From contig NC_030385.2 in the NCBI RefSeq assembly GCF_001625215.2, positions 13,633,135 to 13,697,134 of the forward strand: a DNA stretch of 64,000 nucleotides, given 5' to 3'. Position 1 is the first letter of the stretch. Each line of letters begins with the position of its first letter. Position numbers and translations under genes: made by a program. Under the pieces are notes generated by a model. The model had not been told where the DNA came from and did no database searches. It was given only the letters and a program-made list of their open reading frames with translations. This stretch comes from Daucus carota subsp. sativus. Lineage: Eukaryota; Streptophyta; Magnoliopsida; Apiales; Apiaceae. Of this stretch, positions 1-14,682 are shown in pieces.

Positions 1-110
1 GACGCATTATAACTGTAGATATCTATGTGTTTATATTGTCTGGCATTTTGATATATAGGGGTGCTGAATTGAAGTGGCGCGTGGTTAGGGGAGAGCTGTG
101 TCAGGTTAAT

Positions 111-146
111 TTCCGGCCTGTGTCAAAGCCTAATACTTGGCCGGAA
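111..146 (+). other. Stem-loop in the PERK 5' leader
   Basis: An 8-bp perfect inverted repeat, TTCCGGCC at 111-118 and GGCCGGAA at 139-146, encloses a 20-nt loop. It ends 22 nt before the chosen start codon at 169. If transcribed, it would form a GC-rich hairpin in an otherwise AT-rich leader. Function is not shown. Confidence 0.4.
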
Positions 147-168
147 TTGAGATTTATATATTTTGCAA

Positions 169-3100
169 ATGGCTTCTTCCCCTGACTCTGCTCCCTCTGG
201 TAATAATAGCACTAAAAGTTCACCACCACCACCTTCCTCGGGAAAAAACTCTTCTCCACCCCCATCTCCACCATCTTCACCACCACCACCATCCTCGCCG
301 CCACCATCATCACCCCCACCAAAAAGTCAATCCCCTCCGCCATCAGATTCCAAGTCCTCACCTCCACCCGAGGGGAAGTCACCTCCACCATCAGGGAGAA
401 GTCCATCGCCTCCAGCTGCTGTCATGTCTCCGCCTGCACCTACCACCCCGGAAGTGCCTGGTGTTTTTTTTCCCCCACCTCCAATAGGTAATCCTGCACT
501 CACACCAACAGATGGACCGGCTCGTAGGTCACCATCCAGTGGGTCGAGCTCACCATCGAGTGGGTCGAGCCGTCAAAAATCATCATCAAATGACAACGCA
601 GGAAGTATTACAGGCGGAGTTCTTGGTGGTTTAGTTATTCTGTCTGTTCTAATGATTGCTTGTGCAGTGTGTTGCAGGAAAAAGAAGAGAAAATCATACC
701 CCCCTAAAGGTACATATGCTACTTACTGTGTTCTCAACTATAAAGCACATTTGGAGTGTTCATGATATGAATGGACATCTTAAAATATCTCAGCATGAAA
801 ACACGCCTGACATATTTAATTTGCAATACAATTATGAACCTGAAGACTTTCATGTTGAACAATGCATTTACCACATGTTTGTCACAAGAAAAATTGTGAA
901 ATGTGATGATTCTATGTCCAACTATTATATATTGTTGGTGAAGAAAGTTTCATTCTAGTTTTGACTAAAGTTGTGTTCTCTTTCGTTTACCGGGGATATC
1001 ATTATAAGTATATATTTCTTGCTCTTAAACTTCTATTGCAGAAAGTAGAACTTTTTGTCATATGTCTTCACGAGATTTATTCAATATTCATGAAATATAT
1101 TTAAATTGATCCAGGATCACATGTTCAATATTACCAAGGTCGCCAGGAGTGGAATGGTCCTCAAGACCATGTTGTGAAGCTACAACAACAAGCTAATGCA
1201 GGTGGCTGGGGAGCACCGCAGAGCGGTGAGCACAGCTCCAACTATTCAGGAACAGTTCCAACACCCCGTGGACAACATCCTGCAAATATGAGTTTAGGAT
1301 ATAACCAGAGCCAGTTCTCTTATGAGGATTTAGCCTCAGCTACTGGTGGATTTTCTGAAGATAATATGATAGGACAAGGTGGGTTTGGTTATGTTTTTAA
1401 AGGTGTGTTGCCTAATGGTCGAGAGGTTGCGGTGAAATGCTTAAAGACTGGGAGTGGGCAAGGCGAGAGAGAGTTCCAGGCAGAAGTTGAGATAATAAGC
1501 CGTGTCCACCATCGCCATCTTGTGTCACTTGTTGGATATTCAATTGCTGATACAGAGAGGATGCTAGTTTATGAATATGTTCCCAATAAAACCTTGGAAC
1601 ATCATCTTTATAGTAAGTTGGTTTGTACAGTAATTAAGTCCTGCAATCTATCTGACTAATTCATTATTTCCTTTTTCAGCTCGGACTGTTTATTTACATC
1701 GGATTAAAAAGTGTTTGAGATGCAAAATATAATAATGCTTTCATGTCGACTCTGATAGTAGGACGTGTCAATCCTATAAACTCATAACATTGGCTTTGTG
1801 CCGGTTTAGATAAGTTTATATGTGATTTTTTCAAAACTTTAAAGAAATTATTTTATATGATTCCCAGAGAGCGGAACAGTCATGGATTGGCCAAGCAGGC
1901 TTCGCATTGCCGTGGGATCAGCAAAAGGACTTGCTTATCTCCACGAAGACTGTATGTATATTTATGCTTATCGAGCACTATTCTGCCACATTCTAATTCT
2001 ATCTGAAATCCTTCCTCTTTTTTTCCCCTTTCAACTGACATAATCTTTTGGCTGCTTACAGGCCACCCTAAGATTATTCATCGTGACATCAAAGCAGCCA
2101 ACATACTCTTGGATAACAACTACGAAGCTATGGTAATATACTTTGTTTGGGAATTAATTTCATTATTTTGTACAAGCTTATGTATAATTTATGCTGAACA
2201 TATTTCACTCTGCATCAGGTAGCTGATTTTGGTTTGGCTAAACTCTCTTCTGATAATTTCACTCATGTATCCACTCGCGTGATGGGAACTTTCGGGTATT
2301 AAAGCAAGTTGTAACTTTGTTAAATGTAGTGAATACAAGTGATACACATAAAAATAATTCATTATCTCTAGAGATCGAATGTTAAAAATAAATGCCATTG
2401 AACCCTTGAATCCGCATAATTTTAGGGTTGCCATCATTGTTATTTGTTTGGAAATTGCAGGTACTTGGCTCCAGAGTATGCACAAAGCGGAAAGTTAACA
2501 GATAAATCTGATGTTTTTTCATTTGGTGTCATGCTCTTAGAGCTCATAACCGGAAGGAAACCATTTGATCCGGCAAGCAAATATTCGGATGATGGTTTGG
2601 TAGATTGGGTGTGTGTTAATATATATGAATTCAGATTCTAGTATATTTAGATATCAGAATATGCTGGCATTTTATACTTGGTATTAGCTTTCATAAAAGA
2701 AACTTGAATAAAATTATATATGTTTCATGTTAAATGTTGAAATAGGCGAGACCACTTATGGCCAAAGCATTGGAAGATGGCAACTACAGTGAATTGGTGG
2801 ATCCGCGCTTGGAGAATAACTATAACCCTCAAGAAATGGCACGCATGGTTGCCTCGGCTGCTGCCAGTGTTCGCCATTCTGGTAAAAGACGACCAAAGAT
2901 GAGCCAGGTATCATTAAAAAACAAATTTTATGACAAGCAAGAAAAAGTTGACATTCTATCATCTTATAGAAGAATGAATAAGAAATGGTTATAATTGGCA
3001 ACTGCATTGATAACAGATTGTTCGTGCACTGGAAGGAGATTCGTCGTTAGATGACTTGAGCGATGCTGGCTCGAAATCTAGCCAGAGCTCCACATTGACA

Positions 3101-3193
3101 ACAAGTCAGATTTACGACACTGGTGCCTATAATGCAGATATGTTGAAGTTCAGGAAAATGGTACTGGACAGTGAAGAATTCACCAGTGACTAG
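169..3193 (+). CDS. PERK: Proline-rich extensin-like receptor kinase (PERK family)
   Basis: Eight exons with GT-AG introns join in frame: 169-709, 1115-1612, 1868-1951, 2062-2132, 2219-2295, 2461-2608, 2746-2907, 3017-3193, giving 585 residues. The N-terminus (about 1-145) is Ser/Pro-rich with SPPPP-type blocks, like an extensin. One membrane segment lies at about 147-169, followed by a basic stop-transfer KKKRK. The kinase domain starts near 250: Gly loop GQGGFG at 267-272, catalytic Lys288, HRD at 381-383 (an RD kinase), DFG at 401-403 and APE-type LAPE at 426-429. I see no signal peptide, which is usual for PERKs. Known members sit in the plasma membrane, contact the cell wall and act in growth and wound signalling; the ligand of this one is unknown. 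The in-frame TTG six bases upstream is not a start. Which PERK paralogue it is cannot be told here. Confidence 0.95.

Positions 3194-4615
<1,422 letters not shown>

Positions 4616-4657
<42 letters not shown>
4616..4657. repeat. (TA)n tract between two elements
   Basis: A TA run of about 42 bp that separates the element ending at 4615 from the element starting at 4658. Confidence 0.97.
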
Positions 4658-4661
<4 letters not shown>

Positions 4662-5341
4662 TACTCCAATAGAAACCTCCTTATCCTAGAAACTAAAAAC
4701 CAAACTAAAATATCACTAAATCATAAAGCAAATATCACTAAATTCTTAAACAACCTCATCTCCATCTTCATCTTCACCAAACACACCTCCATCTTCACCA
4801 ACCCCATCTCCACCGCCACCACCTCTGTCGTCGCCTCCTTTATAACCACTACCACATCTATGCCGCCCGCCCCCTCCATAACCACCACCTCCATCTCCAC
4901 CTCCACCTCCATTATTTCTCTAACAACACAACCTCCACCTCCATCTTCACCAGCCCCATCTTAATCGTTGTTTCAATCTCCTTCAGCCCCGTTCATACTT
5001 CTTTCTCCACCTCGACTCAACTTCAAACGCGGAGCTGCCATTATTCCGGCAACGCTCCGACCTCCTAGTTCAAGCCGCCCAAACCTCCGCTACAATCATC
5101 TTTTCTTCATCTCCACCTTCACATCCACCATTTCCACCACTATCACCACCATCTGAATCGAAAACGTGAACAGATCTGGAGATTTTAAGCTGGAACATAT
5201 CTGGAGATTAAGTTTTCACTAATTCGTGCAACACAGATCACTAAATCCTAAAGAGAATATCACTAAATTGTACTGAGAATATCACTAACTTGTATTGGTT
5301 TCTAGTTTTTATTTTAAGATCGGTTTCTATTTGATCATGAG

Positions 5342-5343
<2 letters not shown>
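4658..5343. mobile_element. Non-autonomous MULE-like element, GGCT/GTCTTACTCC family
   Basis: The left end is GTCTTACTCCAATAGAAACC and the reverse-complemented right end is GGCTCATGATCAAATAGAAA. The two ends share AATAGAAACC and a following AT-rich block. The same pair of dissimilar ends occurs in the elements at 54797 and 55176, and in more diverged form in the large MULE at 5406. The core, about 4740-5160, is C-rich and built of CCATCT/CCACCT-like runs. It opens several short frames but encodes no recognisable protein and may be captured or slipped sequence. Confidence 0.7.

Positions 5344-5405
<62 letters not shown>
5344..5405. repeat. (TA)n tract at left edge of the large MULE
   Basis: A TA run of about 60 bp between the 686-bp element and the large MULE. 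Confidence 0.97.
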
Positions 5406-5406
<1 letters not shown>

Positions 5407-6974
5407 CTACTCTAATACAAATCAAATTAGAATAAAAACTAAAAACTAAAAACCAGCAGCCCGGTCCAACAGATTTAAAGCCCAGCCCAAAAAAATTACA
5501 AAGCAGCGTCTTTTTTTTTTATGAAAATAAAATTAAAAAAAAATTATTACACACGATACACATGCACCCGTTACTACTCTCTCTCTCTCCACTCTCTCCA
5601 CAATTCATCACCAACGAGCTTCAGGTACTTTTTTAATGGCCGATTTGTGAAAGTTTAAGCAACATTCCGACTCTAATTCATCTTTAAACAGCTTTTTTGA
5701 AGAATACAAAGGCGACATCACTAAATTTGAATCTGACATTCAAGCTGAGCGAAATCAACAGTAAAATCTTCGAAAACAGGTACGATCACTTAGTTCGTAG
5801 CAAAATTTCTACTAAAATATGTTTTATGCATCTCGTTTAGTGAATGCATGTTTGATTTTTCGAATTTCTAGGGTTTCATAATATTTTGTACTAAATACTG
5901 ACATTCAACTACTAATGTTCTTCATAACAGCTATTATATAAGTTTATTCACTGTCAAGCTACTTAGAAATGGGTAAAACTAGAGGAGGTATGTTAATTTA
6001 GGGTTTTATGTTTTTTTCTAAGGTCTGTAATTTTTAGTGATATTTGTATGTTGATTTGATGATTATATACTTGTTTATAAGTTAATTTTATGTTGATATG
6101 TTGATTTCGGTTGTGAAGGTGATTTCATGATATTATGTTGATTTGTATGTTTTCATTCAGATTTGCTTATAATTGTTGATATGATGTTAGCATTATGATG
6201 GTAGTGATGTTAGTAAAATTAGTGATAAAATTAGTGATGTTAGCATCATGATTTTAGTAAAATTAGTTATAAAATTGTTGATATGATGTTAGTGATGTTT
6301 AAGCTGATTTCGTGATTTCATGATTTTAGAACGATGCAATTAGCTAGTGTTTTCATAATGCTACTAGTGGTCCACTAGTAGCATGAATTGTTGCTCAGAC
6401 TAGACTTTAGCTAGTGTACAACTTCTTGTGTTAGAACGATGCACTTAGAATGACTAGTTGATTTTAAATGATGCAAGTAGCTAGTGTTATTGATGTCACA
6501 ATTACCAGCTTAAGTTATACTAGTGCTTAACTTAACTTAAGATGAAGTGATTATAAGCTTATTTTACATGTCAACACATAGATTTTATTTAAGCTTATCG
6601 GATATTTCTATATATGTTCTTATTAGAGTAATTGCAGTAATTTAAGCTAGTGTTCTCATTGGAGTAAGTTTATATATCACATAAACTTTTGGAGAATTGT
6701 CTATATAGCTCCCCTGTAGTAAGTCATAGATACCACTAAAATATAGCTGTAATTCCACTAATCCAAACTAGTGTTACTACTACATCATACCAGGTATACC
6801 ACTAATTTAAACAAGTTATATAACATAATTTAGAACATGTATCACTAAAAATTTGATTCTACCTGCAGTTTCCACAAATTTATCAGGAGCACCTATTATT
6901 ACTCATAGCTTTTTATCTATTAAATGTTAAATGATAGATTTTACATGCATTTGGAAGTATTGCGAAAAATGCAG

Positions 6975-9900
6975 GTCACCTAATTCAAGTTCGCAGAAGT
7001 TCAAGAATCCGCCAACAAAGTTTTCCAAAAACAACTTGGTAGACTCTGACAACGAAAACGAAATGAATACTAATCCAACACAACAAAGGAACGATCGTGT
7101 ACGAGCGTATCCACTCTCTAATAACAGAGTAAAGATAACTACTGGAAGACCAACTAGTAGTGTATGTTTCACACTATTTACTTGTTACTTTTGCTATTTC
7201 TTATATGTTTTAAAGGATGCTTTTGCAGCCTAAAGTAACAAATTTTTATTTCAAACATTTTAAAGGTTGAATCTGAGGAAGAAGACCAAGATCAATATGA
7301 GGATGAAGCAAATCAAACTGAAGGACAAACAAATCAACCAAATCAGTCTCAGGACCAAGAAGAAGATGAATCTGAGGAAGAAGAATTTGAGGAACAAGCA
7401 AATCCAGCTCAGAATGAAGAAAATGAATGTGAAGATGGAGATCAGGATCAAGTTCCCAATGATCAACCAAAGAAGAAATTTACTAAATTCAAAAGAAATA
7501 AGATATAATAACTAATTCTCTTTGTAATTCATAAAAGATTCAATTGCACTATCTACTATGATAGACAATTAAAATATTTACTTAACAGGAAATTGCATTA
7601 GAAAATGGACAAAGAAAAAGGAAGGCAGGAACACTTTATCCAGGTTTCAAGTATTTGAAAAAGGATGTTCAGGTATCACATCACTAAACTTGCTCTATTA
7701 TTCCTAAACATCTTAAACAATTGAATGTTATAATTCACTAAACTTCCTCCATTATTCACCATATTATTCACTAAACTTTCTGTCAATATTCACAAAAACA
7801 AGAAGGAGCAAAACATATTCATAAAGAAAAAGATGAAGTTAAAATCAGGATTTCCCCAAGACATCTTTATGAGATGATATACTTTCTCACACCAGAGCAA
7901 AGGCAATGGGTTAGGAGAACTGGTTTTGGATTTCTGTTGGATTTTCAACTAGAAATGTTGGCAGCAAAACTTGCCTACAATGTCCTACAAATATTTGATC
8001 ACAACACAGTCTCTTTGAATCTTAAGGATAATGATATTGAAATTCAAGAGCAAGACGTGTGTGACGTGCTTGGCTTACCATATGGAGGATCGCGAATTAT
8101 ATTCGATTCAGATGAAAAATATTTGGAAAGAACAATCAACTGGCATGCATAATTCAACACTCACAAAGATGATGAGCAAATCACAACTCAAATGATTGTT
8201 CAAGTGATGAGAAATCAAGAAGTTAATGATAATTTCAAATTGAACTTCATTCCAGTAATGGAAAATGTTCTTATTGGAACAAGAGGGGCTTAATATATTG
8301 ACAAGCAACTACTGAAGATAAATGATAATCTTGACAATCTGCAGAAGTACAATTGGTCAGAATATCTTATTAGTTATCTTGTAGTAGCTACTGAAAGTTG
8401 GAACAACACAACAACAACTTTTTTTAGGGGATCTCTCATTTTCCTAACTGTAAGATATCATTTTCTTAAACTATCTTTTTCTTGATATCTTTAATTTATG
8501 ATTAATAAATTTCCCTATTTTATTTGTAGCTCTTCTATGTTGACCGTGTAAGACCCAAAGCTATAAAGCTAGTTGAACGACAACTTCCTTCTTATATTGG
8601 GTGGACTGAAGAAATTTTGAAGGAAAGACAAGCTATTGAAGTTTTTCATGGTCCATTTGGAGTTGGATCAATTGTACCTCCACTTAGAGAGTTTATACGT
8701 CAAACTGAAGCTCAAGAAAGCAAGGTATAATTTTGTATAGCACATTATATATATACCTACATATTATATTCATATGTGTATATTCATATTAAATGCATGT
8801 CTTATTAAATGACTGAATTTCTTGAGAGTTTATACGTCAATGTCTTAATTTTTCTTAATTATTGAAAAAGGATAAGAACAATGATGAGTGGAATAATGAT
8901 GACACTTGGAGACAGATTGATGAACTTGTGGAGAAATACAGTACGAAAAAGAAATCACCATCAACAGATATCCCACCAGAGCCTTCTATTGATGCAGCGT
9001 ATAATTCTCCACCAAGAGAGGGTGAACCTTCAAATGATGCTGCATATCATACACCACAAAGAGACGCTGAGCCTTGTACTGATGCTGCACATCATACTCC
9101 ACCAAGAGAGGCTGAGCCTTCTACTGATGCTGTACATAATACTGCACCAACAGAGGCTGAACCATCATAGGAGGCTGAACCATCACAGGAGGTACATACT
9201 TATTCTACAATATTATTCACTATATTATGAAATAGTATTCAGTAAATAATATGTAATAATTCACTATATTTTGCAATAGTAATCACTAAATGATATATGT
9301 AATAATTCACTATATTATGCAATAGTAATCACTAATAGTAATAATTCACTAAATAATATGTAATAATTCACTATATTTTGCAAAAGTAATCACTTATATA
9401 AACTATATATATCACTAAAATATTTCCATAACTATTCGTTCTTAATGACTAAATTTTTACTATATTCCTCAGGATATAGTTGAGATCTTGCGTAGAAAAG
9501 CACAAGATCTTTTGACAGCAAAGTTTGAATTTGATGATGAGTTGAAGAAAGCAAAAGAGGAATTCCCTGATAATGAGGACATCAAATCAATTGATGAAAT
9601 GATCAATGAGAATCTCAAGATCAGAAAAGATGATGATTTTGTTCATCAGACTTATTTTGATGTGGAAATGACAAAGAAAACACTTGTTTATGTAGACCTC
9701 GTTGAATATCTGCAATCAACACGCCCAAAGAATAATATTTTTGATACTACCGAGGATGACAGTAGGTATATACCATCTTTCTCACTTGGATTTGAGGATG
9801 GAGGAACTCGCGATCCTCAAGATTATGTAACTCCAGAGCCACAAGTTCGAGAAAAAAGCAAGCGTCTAAAGAAAGTTGGAACTTTTGCAAAATCACCATA

Positions 9901-11340
9901 TCTTAACCGAGTGATAGATATAAAGTCAAAATTGAATAATTTTGACTTTGGTTTATGCATGTTTCCGGTGCGAAATCGCGATGATTTGTTGTAAGTATAC
10001 AATTAATTTCCTTTTTGTTCCGCATTGTTTTCCCTATTCTATAAATGTTAATAATATCTATTTACAGGGAGCCTGTATTCAAATGGAAAGAGGTGCAATG
10101 CATCAAGGAGCATCTACAAACACTTAAGCCAACATCATCCGTCTATTACTCTGTAATAGACACATGGGCTACAATGCTTAACGACACAGAAAAGTACAAA
10201 TCTGACAAATCGCCATTGAGACTTTTCTGCACTATTGGAGATTTGGTAATATATACTCTTTCATAATATTTTACTATATTCAACTAAATGTATTCCTAAA
10301 TTTGGACTTCATTCAACTGATATAATTTTTTAAATATCATAAAGATTTTCAGCCTTGATGAAAAGAAAAGATTCCCTGAGACTTTTCATTCTTTCTCGGA
10401 CAAAATTCTTGAGACTTTCTCTATAGACAAAATAGAGAACACAGACATGGTAAATGTACAACATTTTCTTCCTTAGATTCATATTAATATAACATGAATA
10501 GTGTATAAAATATGTACTTGCATGCTTATGGGTCTTCTTCCCAATTAACAAGTTTCAGCACTATTACTTGATATGCTACCATCTAAAGCATCAATCTTAT
10601 TACTTAATCGACAACATTAAGCGTGATGGAGACCCCAAGCCATACTACAACACGGTACCAGAAGTATTGGTAAAATTTTGTATAATATTGCCCTATAACA
10701 TTTGTTTAATATAAATATAAGGTCATATTAACATATACTGATTATTTCCTAATTTGTTGTAGCACTCACACTTCTGCAATTATCTGACTGATAAAGTGAA
10801 TGCTACTTTTTCAAAAAGAATCCGGAGACTTAAGCCTGTTTATTTGACAATGCCATGGCAAACTGTGTACAATTCAACTGATTGTGCGGTTTTCCTTATG
10901 CGGCATATGGAAACATTCAAAGGCGATCCGAAAAATCGGAATACTGAGTTGTCAGTGGAAGGGGTAAGAATTTAATGAATTTATAATTCCTTCTCTCCTT
11001 AGCATCTATATTTAACTGTCTTCGACTTGAAACTATAACCTCATAGCACAAATTAATAACAAAAAATCATTAAAATTATACATTGATCTCTAAGATTCAT
11101 TCATGTTGTGCAAATTCGAGATTTAATTCCTTAAAGAAACTAGGCTCCTGACTACTAATTATACTATATTTCGATCTAATATCCTCAATACTATTTCTAC
11201 TTACAGGCCCATCAGCACAATTAACTTATGAAGATGCGAGTAAAGTTCATTACAGCAATCCTCACATCACACCTTAATGAACTCAGAGATAATATTATCC
11301 AAGAAGCTTCTGGTATGTTTGTAAAAGCAGCATAGATGAA
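6975..11340 (+). pseudogene. ULP1-type (C48) cysteine protease gene of the MULE, decayed
   Basis: Exon-like blocks in order: a Ser/Lys/Asn-rich start (6975-7160), an acidic Glu/Gln-rich stretch (7266-7508), a globular block with GFGFLLDFQLEMLA and DVCDVLGLPYGG (7830-8720) that resembles the DUF1985-type domain of such proteins, PPRE/AEPS-type repeats (8870-9190), a charged linker (9473-9990), then the protease core. In the core HYYLICYHLK (from 10558) gives His, YYLIDN gives Asp, PWQ gives the oxyanion Gln and STDCAVF (near 10880) gives the nucleophilic Cys, so the C48 set is present. Known ULP1 proteases process or remove SUMO. In-frame stops at 8150-8152, 8291-8293 and 9168-9170, and one near 11228, argue for decay; some could fall in unrecognised introns. 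The true start is unclear; an ATG at 5969 is possible. Confidence 0.75.
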
Positions 11341-13300
11341 TCTTATCAATTTGGTAATATCTGCAACACCAGGAAAACAGCTATAAAAAAACACACCAGG
11401 ATCAGGAAAGAAATCTGTGCATTTTGCAGAGCCATTGATTTGTTCTTTTCATGAAGTCGCAGTGGAGGTCTCTCAATCTCAAGAAGATGAACCAGAAACT
11501 ACTGAAAACAATGCTAATGAAGGACAGTAGATGAATTTAGATAATCATTTTACTACAACTAGTAATCAATTATTGTTAAAATTGTAAAAGTGTTGCGATG
11601 TGGAAGTTTAATTGTTGCAGTTGGATTGAAATTGAACAACTATTGGCTTTTGGATAGTTTGATTGATGTATCTAGATTGGTGGTTCCAAAGATTGGTGGT
11701 TTCAAAGATATATATAGATTGGTGTTTTTCAATTGTTTTTTTTTCTTAACTTTAAATTCTTTATATATAGTATTAAATGTTGTTTGTCTTCCTTTCATAT
11801 ATAGATTGGTGCTTTCAAATGTTTATAATGCTTCACATATAGATTGGGTTTTTGTTGTCTTAAATATGGATATTATACAGGGAATACTACTAAATTGACA
11901 TGGCTTTTCACTAAAAATAACATTGCATATCACTAAATTGTACATTGGCTATCACTAAAATATACATTCAATACTACTAAATTTTGCATACTAAATCTCT
12001 GAAAATAAAAATTCAATACTACTAAATTTTGCATACTAAATCTCTGAAAATAAAAAGAAAAATCACTGTACTAACTAAACTTTTAAATTGTATGACATAT
12101 AATAAAATCATATAACATGTACTAAACTTATAAAATGTATATCATCTACTAAAGTTCATAACGCAATTCATTACTAAACAACCTTAACAAACAAACACAT
12201 TGATATTTTTCACACACTATCATATAATACTATGCATCTTCAATAAAAAATCAAGATTGGTTCTCAGCTCTTGCATCTGTGCTTCCTGTCTTCTTCCTCG
12301 GACAAGTTCTTGAATCATGATTCGTGCCCGAGCATTCCTTACACCTTCGGATCCTTTTGTTCGCTTTGTTCAATGCTTTCTCTCTCTCTCTCTCACTAAT
12401 AAGCCGTTTAAAATAATTTTCCTTATTCTTGCAAACATTCGGCACAAGTATACTTACATCTCCAACAGGCTGTTCACCAACCATGGCAGCAATATGATCT
12501 CTCTTACTAAAATCAGCACCATCTCCACCAGAATTTTCGAGATCAGAACTAATCTGCTTTATGATTTTACGCACATAATCAAGCTTATCCATTTGAACTC
12601 CAGCCTTGTTAAGAGTTTGCCGAAAATCAAACCAAAAATTAGTCAATTTCAATGACACTTGCTCCATTTTAAAAAAAATCAGAAGATACCGCAACTGATT
12701 GAGATAAAGTCCCGCACTCTACAATCTTCATCCACCGATTAAGCACAAGACTTCGAGGAAATTTTATGACACCTATTTGCTTCAAACCACAAAACGCATG
12801 TCTACAAAGAATTCCACACATAACAAATTTTTTGCATGAACATACAGCATGTGTTTTGCTAACAGCTACCTGAAAAGGCAAATTAACAACAAATTTAGAT
12901 AATCTATATTATAATGAACTACACAGAACACATTATCTTTAACTTACTACACATATGCAAGTTTTTAAGAAAGTTTCAACTTACTTTGAAAAGTTTATCT
13001 TTAACTTTCACGTCCTTTATATCCAATTGAGTTACACCATCAACCTCTTCACTCATCCTCTTAATTTGCATTTCCAAGCAAGACGCCAAAATCTCTTCTT
13101 GTACTTTGTAAAAGATTGTCCGTGTAAACAAGTCAGCAGCATCATCTTCAAGAAACCATCTTGACAAAGTATTTGGTTTGCCTGAGTTGACTCATGACCT
13201 AGCCGTTCAGTCTCATTCCGCTGCCTATGCATTGCACTCTCAAAACGTAACCAGAATTCACATAATGTATCACCTTGTCTGTGAAACTGTCCAAAGAAGA

Positions 13301-14662
13301 AATTTTCACTTTCGGACCTTGAAGTAGTTCCCATCAAGCCAAACATAGAATTGTCCCTGAAATATGAAGGAATCCAAGACTTCCTTATTTCATACATATC
13401 AGCCAACCATTTATTATCTTCCAAATTAAATTCTTTTATAACTGATTGCCATCCATTTTCAAATTCTTCAATTTCCAAATTTGACGACCATATGTACTTT
13501 TTCATTTTTTCCATGAAATCTGTTTCTTTACACAATCGATTGACAACCTGCAATTTTATAAACAAATACATAAATCAAATGGCTACTATAATATGAACGT
13601 AATTGAAATAAAATGTAACAAAAAACATAAATAACTACCTTGATTGGAAATTTTTGCATAATATGCCACATACAAAGGCGATGTTTACTCGGAATCAAAT
13701 CATTATCTCCACAAAATGAAACCGACACAGCTACTTTCATTGCTGGACACTGATCAGTAATAAACACAACGGGATTTCGTCCCATAGCTTTGACAAATTG
13801 TTTAAAAGCCCAATTATAATGACAAATATCTTCTTTTGATAACAAACAAGCAGCAAATGTGACACATCTATCATGTTTGTCAACACCAGTAAAAGGAGCA
13901 AAAATCATATTATACCTGCAAAACATAACACATAAAAACAGTAAACTACAAAATCACTTATATAAAAGGGTAGTATCACTAACATACATAGTGCATATCA
14001 CTAAAGAATACACCACATATTACTAAAAAAAACAAACTATACATGAGTCTCTGTGAAGCCAATAATAGACAATTGCTCCTAACTTAAACATAAACATCAT
14101 CAAATAAAAAGGAAATAGTATACATGAGTCTCTGTAATTATATAGTGACCAGATGACATATTATATTACAATAGCAGATACACAGCATCAAATGTTACAA
14201 TAGCAGATACAATAGCATAGTATAGTCTTTAATATTCAATATAAACTTACTTGTTTGTATCAAATGACACAGCATCGCCATAAATTTCAAAGTTTCTCCT
14301 CCCAACTGCATCAGCCCAGAAAAGCATAGTTAAGTGACCCTCAGCATCAACTTCATGAGCAAAATAAAATGATTTGGATGTCTCCTGCATTATTCTAAAC
14401 TCGTCAATCAACATCTGGCCATCCCTCTCTCCAACAAACTCATTTAAATCCCTGTCAAAATTCCTAAAATCGCGTAATGTAGCACCAACATTAGCATAGC
14501 CACCAGTCATTTCCTTGACCAAACTAAACGTCTTGCTGCAACCAATATTAACCTTTGCAGCATCAAATACTATACTCCTCAAACCAACTGTCATCTCTCT
14601 ACTAGCCCTCAGAAATTGCCTACTAGTTTCACTCTCCGACGTATGATTGTGAAGTTCTACAA
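13301..14662. repeat. 1.38-kb tandem duplication, copy A
   Basis: This copy matches 14683-16057 at about 97-98% by eye, at an offset of 1382 to 1395 bp. It contains transposase exons 2 (3' half), 3 and 4 with their introns. Relative to copy B it lacks 12 bp near 14269, which removes ATFD from SFDATFDTNK, next to the first catalytic Asp. Confidence 0.93.
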
Positions 14663-14682
14663 GCCAAACATAGAATTGAAGT

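Noticed and set aside
212..406. Minus-strand open frame across the PERK proline-rich exon
   Set aside because: It is a shadow of the low-complexity CCA-rich coding strand; it has no motif and lies inside a well-supported exon.
4721..5156. Open frames in the C-rich core of the 686-bp element
   Set aside because: They arise from CCATCT/CCACCT-like simple repeats and show no domain, start context or splice pattern.
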